Assembly: GCF_011516655.1 (NCBI RefSeq)
Contig: NZ_WOSV01000004.1
Coordinates: forward strand, 62,001 to 126,000
Length of the DNA: 64,000 nucleotides
Reading direction: 5' to 3'
From: Acetobacter thailandicus
GTDB taxonomy: Bacteria > Pseudomonadota > Alphaproteobacteria > Acetobacterales > Acetobacteraceae
Part shown: positions 1-8,401 of the stretch, one piece after another
How positions within the stretch are numbered: the stretch's first letter is position 1
How the letters are laid out: every line of letters starts with the position of its first letter
Translations under genes and position numbers: made by a program
The notes under the pieces: generated by a model
What the model was told of the DNA's origin: nothing
Seen by the model: only the letters and a program-made list of their open reading frames with translations
The model's database searches: none

Positions 1-383
1 GCGCGGGGCACGGGGTTAATGGCGGCTTCACCCGGGGGGAGCGGCAGACCCGGTCGCGTTATGGTGCCAACGCCGGAGCCTGCACGAAAAACGACGCCGC
101 TGCCCTGTGGCAGGTGGCGGACTGTGGCGCGAATACAGGCTCCGTGGGTAATATCAGGGTCATCTCCTGCATCTTTTATCACCTCAGCATAAGGGTTTCC
201 TTTGTCTGTGCCATAACGGCAGATGGAAAAAACACACGATGACCCGTTGGGTAAGGTGATCGGCACAGTCGCTGGCGGATCATAGCCCAGCAGCAGCATC
301 CAGGCGGCCCGGGTTGCGGCTGTAGCGCAGCTTCCGGTGGTCCATCCCCGGCGGAGCGGTGGTGCTGTGTTTGTCATAACCAT
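1..383 (-). CDS. cbiD: Cobalt-precorrin-5B C1-methyltransferase, N-terminal part (cut by window edge)
   Basis: Reading the reverse strand from an ATG at 383 (or the in-frame ATG at 377) gives an uninterrupted frame to base 1. The protein begins with a short polar tail and then LRRGWTTGSCATAA, the hallmark start of CbiD; further on it has GVGTITRPGLPLPPGE and AINPVPR, also diagnostic of the family. CbiD methylates C1 of cobalt-precorrin-5B during ring contraction in the anaerobic cobalamin pathway, using SAM. Only about 125 of roughly 350-370 residues are present; the rest lies left of the window. It is divergent from dnaE, with about 100 bases between them. A cobalamin adenosyltransferase at 33.2 kb fits a B12-making cell. 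The start is uncertain because neither ATG has a clear ribosome site. Confidence 0.88.
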   Translation of the reverse strand, partial: MVMTNTAPPLRRGWTTGSCATAATRAAWMLLLGYDPPATVPITLPNGSSCVFSICRYGTDKGNPYAEVIKDAGDDPDITHGACIRATVRHLPQGSGVVFRAGSGVGTITRPGLPLPPGEAAINPVPR

Positions 384-486
384 TCTTTTACAAAGCTGAA
401 TTGTCAGGGAAAAGAGTTATCTCCGTACAGATGTGAAGATGCTTTCATCATACTGCATTTTGTCCGTGGTGAGAGAGCTGTTTTTT

Positions 487-3400
487 ATGGTAGAAACAGG
501 CATGTCTTATGCTGATTTTATCCATCTCCGTGTACATTCTGCTTATTCTCTGAGCCAGGGCGCTATTCGTGTTCCTGAGCTTGTCAGCCTGGCGCAGGAG
601 ATGCAGATGCCAGCCGTGGGCATGACAGACTCGGGCAACCTGTTTGGTTCGCTTGAGTTCTCGCAATATGCCAGCAAGGCCGGGGTGCAGCCCATTACAG
701 GGTGTCAGATCAATCTGCCGGCACGTAATCCTAAGCCGGGGGCTCCGCTCGAGCCGGTTGTGCTGCTGGCACAAAATCCGGCAGGCTTGTCTAACCTGCG
801 TATTCTTTCCTCTCTCGGGTTTCAGGAGTCTGACCCCGCCGCTCCGGTTGTGCAGATGCAGACACTCTGTGAGCATTCCGAGGGTCTTATTTTGCTGACC
901 GGGGGGACGCGCGGGCCATTGTTTCAGATGCTGGCGGAGGGGCAGAAGGATGAAGCGGAACGCTGGCTTGCACAGCTGCACGAGACATTTGACGACCGGC
1001 TGATTGTTGAGCTGCACAGACATAATCTGCCGGTCGAAAAAGCCGTTGAACCGGGGGTTCTGGCCCTGGCTGACAGTTTTGGCCTGCCGCTGGTAGCAAC
1101 GAATGAGTGCTTTTTTGCCCGTCGCGATATGTATGAGGCCCATGATGCCCTGATCTGTATTGCTCAGGGGCGTACAATGGCAGAGCGTGACCGCTGGCGT
1201 GTTACACCCGAGCACTGGTTTAAACCACCTGAGGTGATGCGCGCTTTATTTGCTGACCTGCCTGATGCCTGTGACAATACACTCGAGATTGCCCGTCGCT
1301 GCGCGATTAAGGTTGAGACCTGTAAACCTCTTTTGCCGGTGTGCCCCAAGGTGAGGGAGGGATCAACGGAGGATGAAACGCTGCGTGCCATGGCCTGGGA
1401 AGGGCTGGAGGAGCGTTTTATTAAGCTTAAGCCTGATGACGCCACGCGTGAGATATATAAAAACCGCCTGGCGTTTGAGCTCGATGTGATCTCAAAAATG
1501 GGGTTCCCCGGTTATTTTATGATCGTGGCTGACTTCATCCAGTGGGGAAAGGCGCATAACATCCCGGTCGGGCCGGGGCGAGGTTCTGGTGCAGGGTCTC
1601 TGGCCGCCTGGGCACTGACGATTACAGATATTGACCCCATTCCGTTTAACCTTCTGTTCGAGCGGTTTCTTAACCCCGAACGTGTGTCTATGCCTGACTT
1701 TGATATTGATTTCTGTCAGGACCGGCGTGACGAGGTTATTGCTTATGTGCGGCGCGAATATGGTGCTGACCGCGTGGCGCAGATTATTACCTTTGGTAAG
1801 TTGCAGGCCCGTGCAGCAGTGCGCGATGTCGGGCGTGTGCTTGGTTTGCCTTATGGCATGGTCAATCGTGTAGCTGAGCTTATTCCTAATAACCCCGCTC
1901 AGCCGGTCACGCTGAAGCAGGCTGTTGAGGGTGAGCCCAAACTGCAGGAAATGCGCGATGAGGATGAAGCACTGCGCCGGCTGCTTGAAATAGCGCAGCA
2001 GCTCGAAGGGCTTTATCGTCATGCCAGTACACATGCTGCCGGTGTCGTGATTGGCGACCGCCCACTGGTTGAGCTGGTTCCGCTCTATCGCGACCCGAAA
2101 AGCGATATGCTGGTTACCCAGTTTAATATGAAGTTTGTTGAGCAGGCTGGCCTGGTGAAGTTTGACTTTCTTGGTCTGACGACGCTTACCATTTTGCAGC
2201 GCGGTATCAACTTTCTCAATAAAATGGGTGTTGAGGTTGATCTGGGCCTTATTCCGCTCGATGACCCGATTACGTACGAGATGCTCAGCCGGGGTGATAC
2301 CGCCGGGGTGTTTCAGTTTGAAGGTGCAGGTATGCGCGACGTTTTGCGTCAGATGCGTCCGACCCGCCTTGAAGATCTGATTGCAGCCGTGGCGCTTTAC
2401 CGTCCTGGTCCGATGGCAAATATTCCTGATTACTGCCGGCGTAAGCATGGTGAGGCCTGGGAGCCACCACACGAGGAGATTCGTGAGATTCTTGAAGAGA
2501 CCTATGGCATTATGGTCTATCAGGAACAGGTGATGCAGATTGCCCAGAAAATGGCTGGTTATAGTCTGGGTGGTGCTGATTTGCTGCGGCGAGCCATGGG
2601 TAAAAAAATTCGTGCTGAAATGGATAAGCAGCGTGAAATTTTTACAGAAGGAGCTACAGCACGCGGTATTGACCATGACAAAGCTATCGAGGTGTTTGAC
2701 CTCATGGCAAAATTTGCTGACTACGGCTTTAACAAATCGCATGCTGCCGCGTATGCTCTTGTGTCGTATCAGACCGCCTGGATGAAGGCGAACCATCCGG
2801 TTGCCTTTCTTGCCGGCTGTATGTCGCTTGCGCGTGAGCGCACAGAAAAACTTGCCACTCTGCGCCAGGAAGCGGAGCGTATGGGTATTAAGGTTCTGCC
2901 ACCTGATATTAATAAGTCAGAAGCTGATTTTTGTGTTGAGACGCTGCCTGATGGTACACACGCCATTCGTTACGCACTGGCTGCGGTGAAGCGTGTTGGT
3001 GCCGGTGCGATGGAGGCTCTGACAGCTTCGCGCGGAGATAAACCATTTAAGGACCTGGCTGATTTTACAACACGGGTTGATCCTAAGCATATTAACCGCA
3101 TGCAGGTTGAAAACCTGGCAAAGGCGGGAGCTTTTGAATGCCTCGATCAAAACCGTGCCCGTGTGTGTCGTTCGGCAGATACCTTGCTCAGGCGGGCGCA
3201 AAGCCAGGCGCAGGAGGCCGCATCAGGGCAGATTGGCCTGTTTGGTGGTACAGGCCATGTTGAACCGTTACGGCTGGCTGAGGGGCCTGACTGGCCTGAG
3301 TTTGAACGGCTGACGATGGAGGCTGATGCTATCGGTTTTCACATGACGGCTCATCCGCTTGATGCCTATGGTCCCGTGCTGCGGCGCATGGGGGTGACTA

Positions 3401-3921
3401 AGTCCTCAGCGTTGCAGGCTGCGGCAGAGGCGGGCGTGACCCGCGTCAGCATTGCCGGCTGTGTCGTTGATAAAAAAGAACGCCCGACCCGCACAGGTAA
3501 TAAAATGGCCTGGGTGCGGTTGTCAGATGCCGGTGGCAGCTGTGAGGTCACTCTGTTTTCTGAAGTGCTGGGGCGTGTGCGTGAAAAACTGGTCACCGGG
3601 GCAGCCGTTATGGTCAAAGCTGAATTAAAACTCGATGGTGAAGCGATGCGTATTACGGCCAGCGATGTGACGGAGCTGGAGGATGCAGCAGCACAGAGTA
3701 AAAGCATTTTGCGTGTCTGGGTTGGTGGGGAGGAGGCCTTGCCTCAGTTGCGTGAGACGCTTGAGCAGCAGCGTGGTGGCATGGGGCGTGTTGTGTTGTT
3801 GCCTGATGTCAGTGGTGAACGTGATGTGGAGCTTCGCCTTAAAGGGCTTTACCGGGTAACGCCTCAGCTTAGTCAGCGCCTTAAAACATTCACGGGTATT
3901 TCCCGTGTTGAGCAGGTTTAA
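487..3921 (+). CDS. dnaE: DNA polymerase III alpha subunit (replicative)
   Basis: Catalytic subunit of the replicative polymerase, 1144 aa from the ATG at 487. The order is an N-terminal PHP domain (HLRVHSAYSLSQGAI), the C-family polymerase palm, a helix-hairpin-helix region and a C-terminal OB fold. The palm motif PDFDIDF puts the two metal-binding aspartates at about residues 404 and 406; the third, in KFDFLGL, is near 560, matching E. coli D401, D403 and D555. I prefer 487 because a purine-rich GAGAG lies upstream and the PHP domain begins just after. The frame can be extended to an ATG at 433, which would add 18 unconserved residues, and an ATG at 502 is also possible. pabB follows after 8 bases, suggesting co-transcription. 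Confidence 0.97.
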   Translation: MVETGMSYADFIHLRVHSAYSLSQGAIRVPELVSLAQEMQMPAVGMTDSGNLFGSLEFSQYASKAGVQPITGCQINLPARNPKPGAPLEPVVLLAQNPAGLSNLRILSSLGFQESDPAAPVVQMQTLCEHSEGLILLTGGTRGPLFQMLAEGQKDEAERWLAQLHETFDDRLIVELHRHNLPVEKAVEPGVLALADSFGLPLVATNECFFARRDMYEAHDALICIAQGRTMAERDRWRVTPEHWFKPPEVMRALFADLPDACDNTLEIARRCAIKVETCKPLLPVCPKVREGSTEDETLRAMAWEGLEERFIKLKPDDATREIYKNRLAFELDVISKMGFPGYFMIVADFIQWGKAHNIPVGPGRGSGAGSLAAWALTITDIDPIPFNLLFERFLNPERVSMPDFDIDFCQDRRDEVIAYVRREYGADRVAQIITFGKLQARAAVRDVGRVLGLPYGMVNRVAELIPNNPAQPVTLKQAVEGEPKLQEMRDEDEALRRLLEIAQQLEGLYRHASTHAAGVVIGDRPLVELVPLYRDPKSDMLVTQFNMKFVEQAGLVKFDFLGLTTLTILQRGINFLNKMGVEVDLGLIPLDDPITYEMLSRGDTAGVFQFEGAGMRDVLRQMRPTRLEDLIAAVALYRPGPMANIPDYCRRKHGEAWEPPHEEIREILEETYGIMVYQEQVMQIAQKMAGYSLGGADLLRRAMGKKIRAEMDKQREIFTEGATARGIDHDKAIEVFDLMAKFADYGFNKSHAAAYALVSYQTAWMKANHPVAFLAGCMSLARERTEKLATLRQEAERMGIKVLPPDINKSEADFCVETLPDGTHAIRYALAAVKRVGAGAMEALTASRGDKPFKDLADFTTRVDPKHINRMQVENLAKAGAFECLDQNRARVCRSADTLLRRAQSQAQEAASGQIGLFGGTGHVEPLRLAEGPDWPEFERLTMEADAIGFHMTAHPLDAYGPVLRRMGVTKSSALQAAAEAGVTRVSIAGCVVDKKERPTRTGNKMAWVRLSDAGGSCEVTLFSEVLGRVREKLVTGAAVMVKAELKLDGEAMRITASDVTELEDAAAQSKSILRVWVGGEEALPQLRETLEQQRGGMGRVVLLPDVSGERDVELRLKGLYRVTPQLSQRLKTFTGISRVEQV

Positions 3922-3929
3922 GGCTCAGC

Positions 3930-5303
3930 ATGGTGCAGTTATGGGCGCAGCTTCTGCCATGGAAAGACCCGGAAGCTGTTTTCGCTGCCTGGGGGGAGAG
4001 GCCCTGGTGTGCTTTCCTTGATAGTGGCGGCCCGGAGGGAGAGCGCAGCCGCTGGCAGATTTTATGCATTGATCCCGAACATGCTTTTATCGTTCCTGCT
4101 GGCGATGAAGCTGGTTCTGCCAGTGTATTTAAACGCCTGCGTCACTTTATGCCTGTACTGGCAAAGGGGTGTAAAAAGCCTTTAAATCTGCCATTTTACG
4201 GTGGCTTTATAGGTTTTGCCGGGTATGGCTGTGGCATGCAGCAGGAAAAAATAGCGACACGTCATACTGATGATGCTGAACCACAGGCGGCTTTTGCGCT
4301 TTATAATCACGCAGTTCTCTGGGATCGGCAGGAAAAGCGCGCTTATGTTGCCGGGTTTTGTCGCGATGATATGTCAGGCTGGCAGCAGGCTGGCCTTCAG
4401 GCACGTTTTCATACGGCCTGGGCAGAGCTTTCTTCAGAGGTGCCTGTTGTGCCGGCCCTGCCTCGTCTTGCTTTTGAAGCAGACAGGCCACGCAGTGGCT
4501 ATTGTATGGCTGTCATGCAGGCGCGTAACTATATTGCCGCGGGTGATATTTTTCAGGTTAATGTAACCGGGCGTTATAGTGCCTCTTTGCCTGAAAATTT
4601 TTCTGATGTCGCTTTATACAGCACCCTGCGCCGTCAGGCCCCGGCGCCTTTTGGTGCTTATTTACGGTGTGGCCACAATTATGCGCTGCATTCAACATCG
4701 CCTGAGCGTTTTTTGCAGGTTAGCACGCAGGGTGAGGTCAGTACCCGCCCGATTAAAGGGACAGCACCGCGCGGGCGGGATGCTCAGCAGGATATCGCGC
4801 TGGCTAACGCTCTTTCAGAAAATGAAAAAGAACGTGCTGAAAACCTGATGATCGTTGACCTGATGCGTAATGATATCGGGCGTGTTGCACAGACAGGAAG
4901 TGTGCATGTGCCGGATCTGATGCAGGTAGAGCGGTTTGAGCATGTGCATCACCTGGTTTCTGAAGTGCGGGCTCAGCTTAACCCTGATCAGGATGTGTTT
5001 GATCTGTTGCAGGCAACATTACCGCCTGGTTCGGTTACCGGTGCACCTAAACATCGGGCTATGCAGATTATCGATGAGATTGAAGCCGGTGCACGAGGTG
5101 CTTATTGCGGCGCTGTTTTGCAGATCGGGGTAGATGGTCGTCTTGATAGTTCTGTTATTATCCGCACTCTGGTCAGGCACCGTAACTGCCTGCATGTTTC
5201 AGCCGGTGGTGGTATTACCATTTTGTCTGACCCTGAGACGGAATATGAAGAAATGCGCCTTAAGCTCAGGCCGTTACTCGCGTTGTTTGGGGCTGAACCG
5301 TGA
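3930..5303 (+). CDS. pabB: Aminodeoxychorismate synthase component I
   Basis: Converts chorismate, with ammonia from a PabA glutaminase, to 4-amino-4-deoxychorismate for folate. 457 aa. The C-terminal chorismate-binding domain is complete: DIFQVNVTGRY, RPIKGTAPRG, ERAENLMIVDLMRNDIGR, PPGSVTGAPKHRAMQIIDE. Lys276 in PIKGT is the residue that separates PabB from TrpE, which has Ala there, so this is PabB rather than anthranilate synthase. No glutaminase domain is fused and none is adjacent, so PabA must be encoded elsewhere. The gene sits 8 bases after dnaE and overlaps pabC by 4 bases (GTGA), so the two folate genes are probably translationally coupled. Confidence 0.93.
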   Translation: MVQLWAQLLPWKDPEAVFAAWGERPWCAFLDSGGPEGERSRWQILCIDPEHAFIVPAGDEAGSASVFKRLRHFMPVLAKGCKKPLNLPFYGGFIGFAGYGCGMQQEKIATRHTDDAEPQAAFALYNHAVLWDRQEKRAYVAGFCRDDMSGWQQAGLQARFHTAWAELSSEVPVVPALPRLAFEADRPRSGYCMAVMQARNYIAAGDIFQVNVTGRYSASLPENFSDVALYSTLRRQAPAPFGAYLRCGHNYALHSTSPERFLQVSTQGEVSTRPIKGTAPRGRDAQQDIALANALSENEKERAENLMIVDLMRNDIGRVAQTGSVHVPDLMQVERFEHVHHLVSEVRAQLNPDQDVFDLLQATLPPGSVTGAPKHRAMQIIDEIEAGARGAYCGAVLQIGVDGRLDSSVIIRTLVRHRNCLHVSAGGGITILSDPETEYEEMRLKLRPLLALFGAEP

Positions 5304-6109
5304 AGGGTGTTGTCTGGCTGAATGGCGCTTTGTGCCCGGCTGATAAGGCTTATATATCAGTGGCAGACCGTGGTCTGACCCTCGGTGACGGACTTTTTGA
5401 AACATTCAGGGTAGATAAGGGGAAACTCTTACATATCGGGCTGCACATGGCGCGCCTTCAGGCAGGCAGTATGGTGCTTGCTCTGCCAGTGCCAGAGCAG
5501 GATGTCGTTGAACAGGCAGCGGCATCATTACTTGGTGCGCTGAATATTGAGCAGGGGTCAGCGCGTCTGACGGTTACACGAGGTGCCGGCCTAAGGGGGA
5601 TTGCGCCGCCTGCACAGTCACAGCCGACAGTCTTTATGACCGCCTCAGAGGGCGCTTCTGTTCCTGCTGATGTGACACTGATAACCAGCCAGCTGGTACG
5701 CCAGGATGAACTTTCCGTGTTGTGCCAGTTTAAAACACTGAATTACCTGCCTTCCATTCTGGCACGGCAGGAGGCGGTAAAGGCCGGGGCAGGCGATGCC
5801 CTTATTTTGAACACAAAAGGCCGTGTTGCTGAAACAACAGTCAGCTCTGTGCTGGTACAAAAAGCCGGGCGGTTTCTGACACCATCACAGAAAGAAGGCG
5901 CTTTGCCAGGGGTGGCCTGTGCTGTGCTGCGTCAGAAGGGTTTACTGGATGATGTCGTTCTGACGAGAGAGGATCTGATCCAGGCTGATGCTGTTTATCT
6001 GGTCAATGCTCTGAGCCTGCGTTGTGTGACAAGCCTGGATGGTATGCTTCTCAGGCAGGACAGAAACGGATTTTATAGAGTATGTAAGGAACTATCGTTA
6101 ATAATATGA
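5300..6109 (+). CDS. pabC: Aminotransferase class IV, aminodeoxychorismate lyase
   Basis: PLP enzyme that would release pyruvate from aminodeoxychorismate to give p-aminobenzoate, completing the step begun by PabB. 269 aa, fold-type IV. It starts at a GTG whose last two bases form part of the pabB stop. Visible family features are the N-terminal WLNGALCP and DRGLTLGDGLFET, the PLP lysine Lys145 in QFKTLNYL, and the downstream LNTKGRVAETT. The family also contains D-amino-acid and branched-chain aminotransferases, and sequence alone separates these poorly; the overlap with pabB makes PabC the best call. Confidence 0.86.
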   Translation: MKGVVWLNGALCPADKAYISVADRGLTLGDGLFETFRVDKGKLLHIGLHMARLQAGSMVLALPVPEQDVVEQAAASLLGALNIEQGSARLTVTRGAGLRGIAPPAQSQPTVFMTASEGASVPADVTLITSQLVRQDELSVLCQFKTLNYLPSILARQEAVKAGAGDALILNTKGRVAETTVSSVLVQKAGRFLTPSQKEGALPGVACAVLRQKGLLDDVVLTREDLIQADAVYLVNALSLRCVTSLDGMLLRQDRNGFYRVCKELSLII

Positions 6110-6225
6110 CAAAATTTGTCCTGTTTTTTCGGTAATTTTTATGCATTTCAGCCTGCCGGAAAATTTGTATCAGGCTGTATAGCGGGTGTAGCCTGCTCCC
6201 CGTTATGTGAAAGGATTCGTGGGCC
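6110..6225. other. pabC-Rieske intergenic region with inverted repeats
   Basis: Two symmetric elements lie here. GACAAA-A-TTTGTC at 6108-6120 overlaps the end of pabC and is followed by a T run. CAGCCTG at 6149-6155 pairs with CAGGCTG at 6171-6177 across a 15-base loop. The first could be an operator and the second a weak hairpin; neither is a clear intrinsic terminator. A good ribosome site (AAAGGA) precedes the next gene. Confidence 0.35.
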
Positions 6226-7329
6226 ATGTTGATGGAAGCTTCGAAAAGCCAGAAAGACGATCAGGACAGAAAACCAGAATACGATCTGCGCCAGATCGAT
6301 TGTGACCCTGATTTCTGGTACCCTGTAGCCTGGTCGCACAAGGTCAGACGTGGCAAGGCATTTGCTGCACGATATGCTGGTTATCCTGTTGCGCTTATCC
6401 GCCCTGAAAGCGGGCCGGTTTATGCACTGGAAGATCGTTGTGCTCATCGACAGGTGCCCCTGAGCAAAGGTGTTGTCGAAAAAAACTGTATCAAATGCTG
6501 CTATCATGGCTGGTCATTTGATAGTGACGGTCAGTGCGTAACGGTGCCTTATCTTAACCGTGAAGGCGTTGGACGACCGGTTCGCTCTTTCCCCTGCCGT
6601 GAAAAAGGCGGCCTGATTTTCATTTTCCCGGGTGACCCTGCACTGGCAGACAGTGTGCCGCTGCCTGGCGTGGCACAGGTGGGTAACCCTGATTATAAAA
6701 CCCGCCAGTTCAGCCCGCGCCTGAAATGTCATTATACCTTTATGCATGAAAATCTGATGGATATGAATCATCAGTTTTTGCACCGGCGGCAGATGGGCTC
6801 TATTACAGCGCGTTTTCTCGGGCAGGATAAAGGGGAGAACTTTCAGGAGGCCCGGTACAGTTTTGCCCGGAAAGGTGGTGAGCAGCCACTGGCTGAGGCG
6901 TTGATTTTTGGCCGCCATAAAGATCTTCAGGGGCGCGAGCAGCCTGTTGAGGAGGTTGTGTCGATACGTACAACCTATCCGTATCAGACACTTCAGATCC
7001 ACGATAAAGATGGTGATCTGATTATGGATCTGTGGACCTGTTATGTGCCGCTGGGTGCTGACCAGCAGGGCACGCAGGCTTTTGGTTTGTTGTCAGTAAA
7101 AAAACCGAAATGGGGGTTTTTGCTTGATCTGGCCTGGCCCGTTCTGGGGCTTTTCACGCACCGTATTTTTGAAGAAGACCGTGAAATTGTAGAGCTTGAG
7201 CAGAAAGCCTGGCGTGAGCTGGGGGGGGACCGCAACATTGAAGTTTTCCCCACAGTTAAGGCGCTGCGTGGTCTGCTTGCCCGGTGTGGTGTGCCTAATA
7301 AGATGGCTAAACCTGTACAAAAAGGCTGA
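6226..7329 (+). CDS. Rieske [2Fe-2S] non-haem iron oxygenase (alpha-subunit type)
   Basis: 367 aa. The N-terminal Rieske domain has the cluster ligands Cys-x-His (CAHRQVPL) and Cys-x2-His (CCYHGW). The catalytic half has the mononuclear iron motif in ENLMDMNHQFLH (Asp, His, His). This layout is that of VanA-like oxygenases that hydroxylate or demethylate small aromatic or terpenoid-like substrates using electrons from a separate reductase. No reductase or ferredoxin gene is nearby, so the partner and substrate are unknown. The C-terminal part (DREIVELEQKAW, EVFPTV) is typical of the family. The start is supported by AAAGGA about ten bases upstream. The gene stands alone between pabC and the rpsB leader. 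Confidence 0.85.
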   Translation: MLMEASKSQKDDQDRKPEYDLRQIDCDPDFWYPVAWSHKVRRGKAFAARYAGYPVALIRPESGPVYALEDRCAHRQVPLSKGVVEKNCIKCCYHGWSFDSDGQCVTVPYLNREGVGRPVRSFPCREKGGLIFIFPGDPALADSVPLPGVAQVGNPDYKTRQFSPRLKCHYTFMHENLMDMNHQFLHRRQMGSITARFLGQDKGENFQEARYSFARKGGEQPLAEALIFGRHKDLQGREQPVEEVVSIRTTYPYQTLQIHDKDGDLIMDLWTCYVPLGADQQGTQAFGLLSVKKPKWGFLLDLAWPVLGLFTHRIFEEDREIVELEQKAWRELGGDRNIEVFPTVKALRGLLARCGVPNKMAKPVQKG

Positions 7330-7382
7330 GACTCTGGCTTTTTACCTTGCATGACCGCCAGAATCTTGTCATATCGGCACAG

Positions 7383-7492
7383 CCTGGCCGGTGCCAGGAC
7401 GACACACGCGAGGCCTTGCACCTCTGGTGTCCTGCCAGAATGGCGGGGCAAGCTTCGCGGAGGATTAACCAGAATGGTAGGATTGACGCCCC
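7383..7492 (+). promoter_or_regulatory. Structured rpsB 5' leader (candidate S2-binding autoregulatory RNA)
   Basis: Three consecutive hairpins precede rpsB. (1) CCTGGC 7383-7388 pairs with GCCAGG 7393-7398, loop CGGT. (2) ACAC 7404-7407 and GAGG 7410-7413 pair with CCTC 7421-7424 and GTGT 7427-7430, around a 2x2 internal loop. (3) CCTGCC 7431-7436 pairs with GGCGGG 7442-7447. Ribosomal protein S2 is known to control its own mRNA in other bacteria through leader structure. That this leader does the same is inference from its position and density of pairing. Confidence 0.5.
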
Positions 7493-7506
7493 ATGGCGAT
7501 GCCTGA
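7474..7506 (+). CDS. Candidate 10-codon upstream ORF overlapping the rpsB start
   Basis: The strongest Shine-Dalgarno in the rpsB leader, GGAGG at 7459-7463, is placed not for rpsB but for an ATG at 7474. That frame encodes [10 protein letters not shown] and stops at 7504-7506, just inside rpsB and out of frame with it. rpsB itself has only AGGA at 7479-7482. The peptide is too short to judge by homology. It could act as a translational feeder or attenuator, or be chance. Confidence 0.3.
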   Translation: MVGLTPHGDA

Positions 7507-8269
7507 TTTCACACTCCGTCAGCTCCTTGAAGCTGGCGTTCACTTCGGTCACCACACACGTCGCTGGAACCCACGTATGGCGCCGTACCTGTTTGGGGTA
7601 CGTAACCAGGTTCACATCATCGACCTGCAGCAGACTGTTGGTCTGCTTGACCGTGCACTCCAGGCTGTTCGTAACACAGTTGCTGGCGGTGGCCGCGTTC
7701 TGTTCGTTGGCACCAAGCGTGCAGCAGCTCAGCCTGTTGCTGAAGCAGCAAAACGTTGCGGTCAGTATTATGTGAACCACCGCTGGCTCGGCGGTATGCT
7801 CACCAACTGGAAGACCATCACAGGTTCTATTAAGCGCCTGCGTCAGATCGAGGAAATGCTCGAAACCGGCACAGCTGGTCTGACCAAAAAAGAAATTCTT
7901 GAGCTGACCCGCGATCGTGACAAGCTCGAGCGTTCACTGGGCGGTATTAAGGAAATGGGCGGTCTGCCTGACATCCTGTTCATCATCGACACCAACAAAG
8001 AGAAGCTGGCTGTTGAAGAAGCAAACAAACTGGGTATCCCGGTTGTTGCTGTTCTCGACAGTAACTCTGACCCGAAAGGTGTTACGTTCCCTGTTCCGGG
8101 TAACGATGACGCCATTCGCGCAATTTCTCTGTATTGCGACCTGGTTTCTTCTGCTGTTCTCGATGGTATTTCTGCAGAGCTGGGTGCTTCTGGTCAGGAC
8201 CTCGGTGCTGCTGAAGAACTGCCAGTTGAAGCTGCTCTGGTTGCTGAAGCAACTCCAGCCGCCAGCTGA
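7493..8269 (+). CDS. rpsB: 30S ribosomal protein S2
   Basis: Small-subunit ribosomal protein, 258 aa. It has the canonical N-terminus [19 protein letters not shown] followed by [13 protein letters not shown]. Other conserved segments are [31 protein letters not shown] and [14 protein letters not shown]. The C-terminal extension, rich in Ala, Glu and Val, is typical of alphaproteobacterial S2. The ATG at 7493 has AGGA ten bases upstream; an in-frame ATG at 7499 is too far from it. It pairs with tsf downstream, the usual arrangement in proteobacteria. Confidence 0.98.
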   Translation: MAMPDFTLRQLLEAGVHFGHHTRRWNPRMAPYLFGVRNQVHIIDLQQTVGLLDRALQAVRNTVAGGGRVLFVGTKRAAAQPVAEAAKRCGQYYVNHRWLGGMLTNWKTITGSIKRLRQIEEMLETGTAGLTKKEILELTRDRDKLERSLGGIKEMGGLPDILFIIDTNKEKLAVEEANKLGIPVVAVLDSNSDPKGVTFPVPGNDDAIRAISLYCDLVSSAVLDGISAELGASGQDLGAAEELPVEAALVAEATPAAS

Positions 8270-8354
8270 AGCCTGATAGAGCGCAGCGCGGGGCATTTTG
8301 CCTCGCCTGCCTCAGGGTGAATGTGTGCCTGTACCTGCAGGCAGATGATGCGGT

Positions 8355-8387
8355 ACGCGCCCCATGCAGGGCGCGTTGCCGGTTTTT
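8355..8387 (+). terminator. Terminator-like hairpin between rpsB and tsf
   Basis: ACGCGCCC at 8355-8362 pairs perfectly with GGGCGCGT at 8369-8376 around a 6-base loop. A run of five T follows at 8383-8387, six bases after the stem. The tsf ribosome site AAGGAG comes immediately after. It would lower tsf expression relative to rpsB by partial termination. The T run is not directly adjacent, so leakiness is likely. Confidence 0.65.
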
Positions 8388-8401
8388 AAGGAGATTCTGA
8401 T

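Noticed and set aside
1492-2796. 434-codon reverse frame inside dnaE
   Set aside because: Antisense shadow of a clearly conserved polymerase gene; no family resemblance.
3930-5303. Anthranilate synthase (TrpE) for the pabB gene
   Set aside because: Lys in PIKGT and overlap with pabC indicate PabB.
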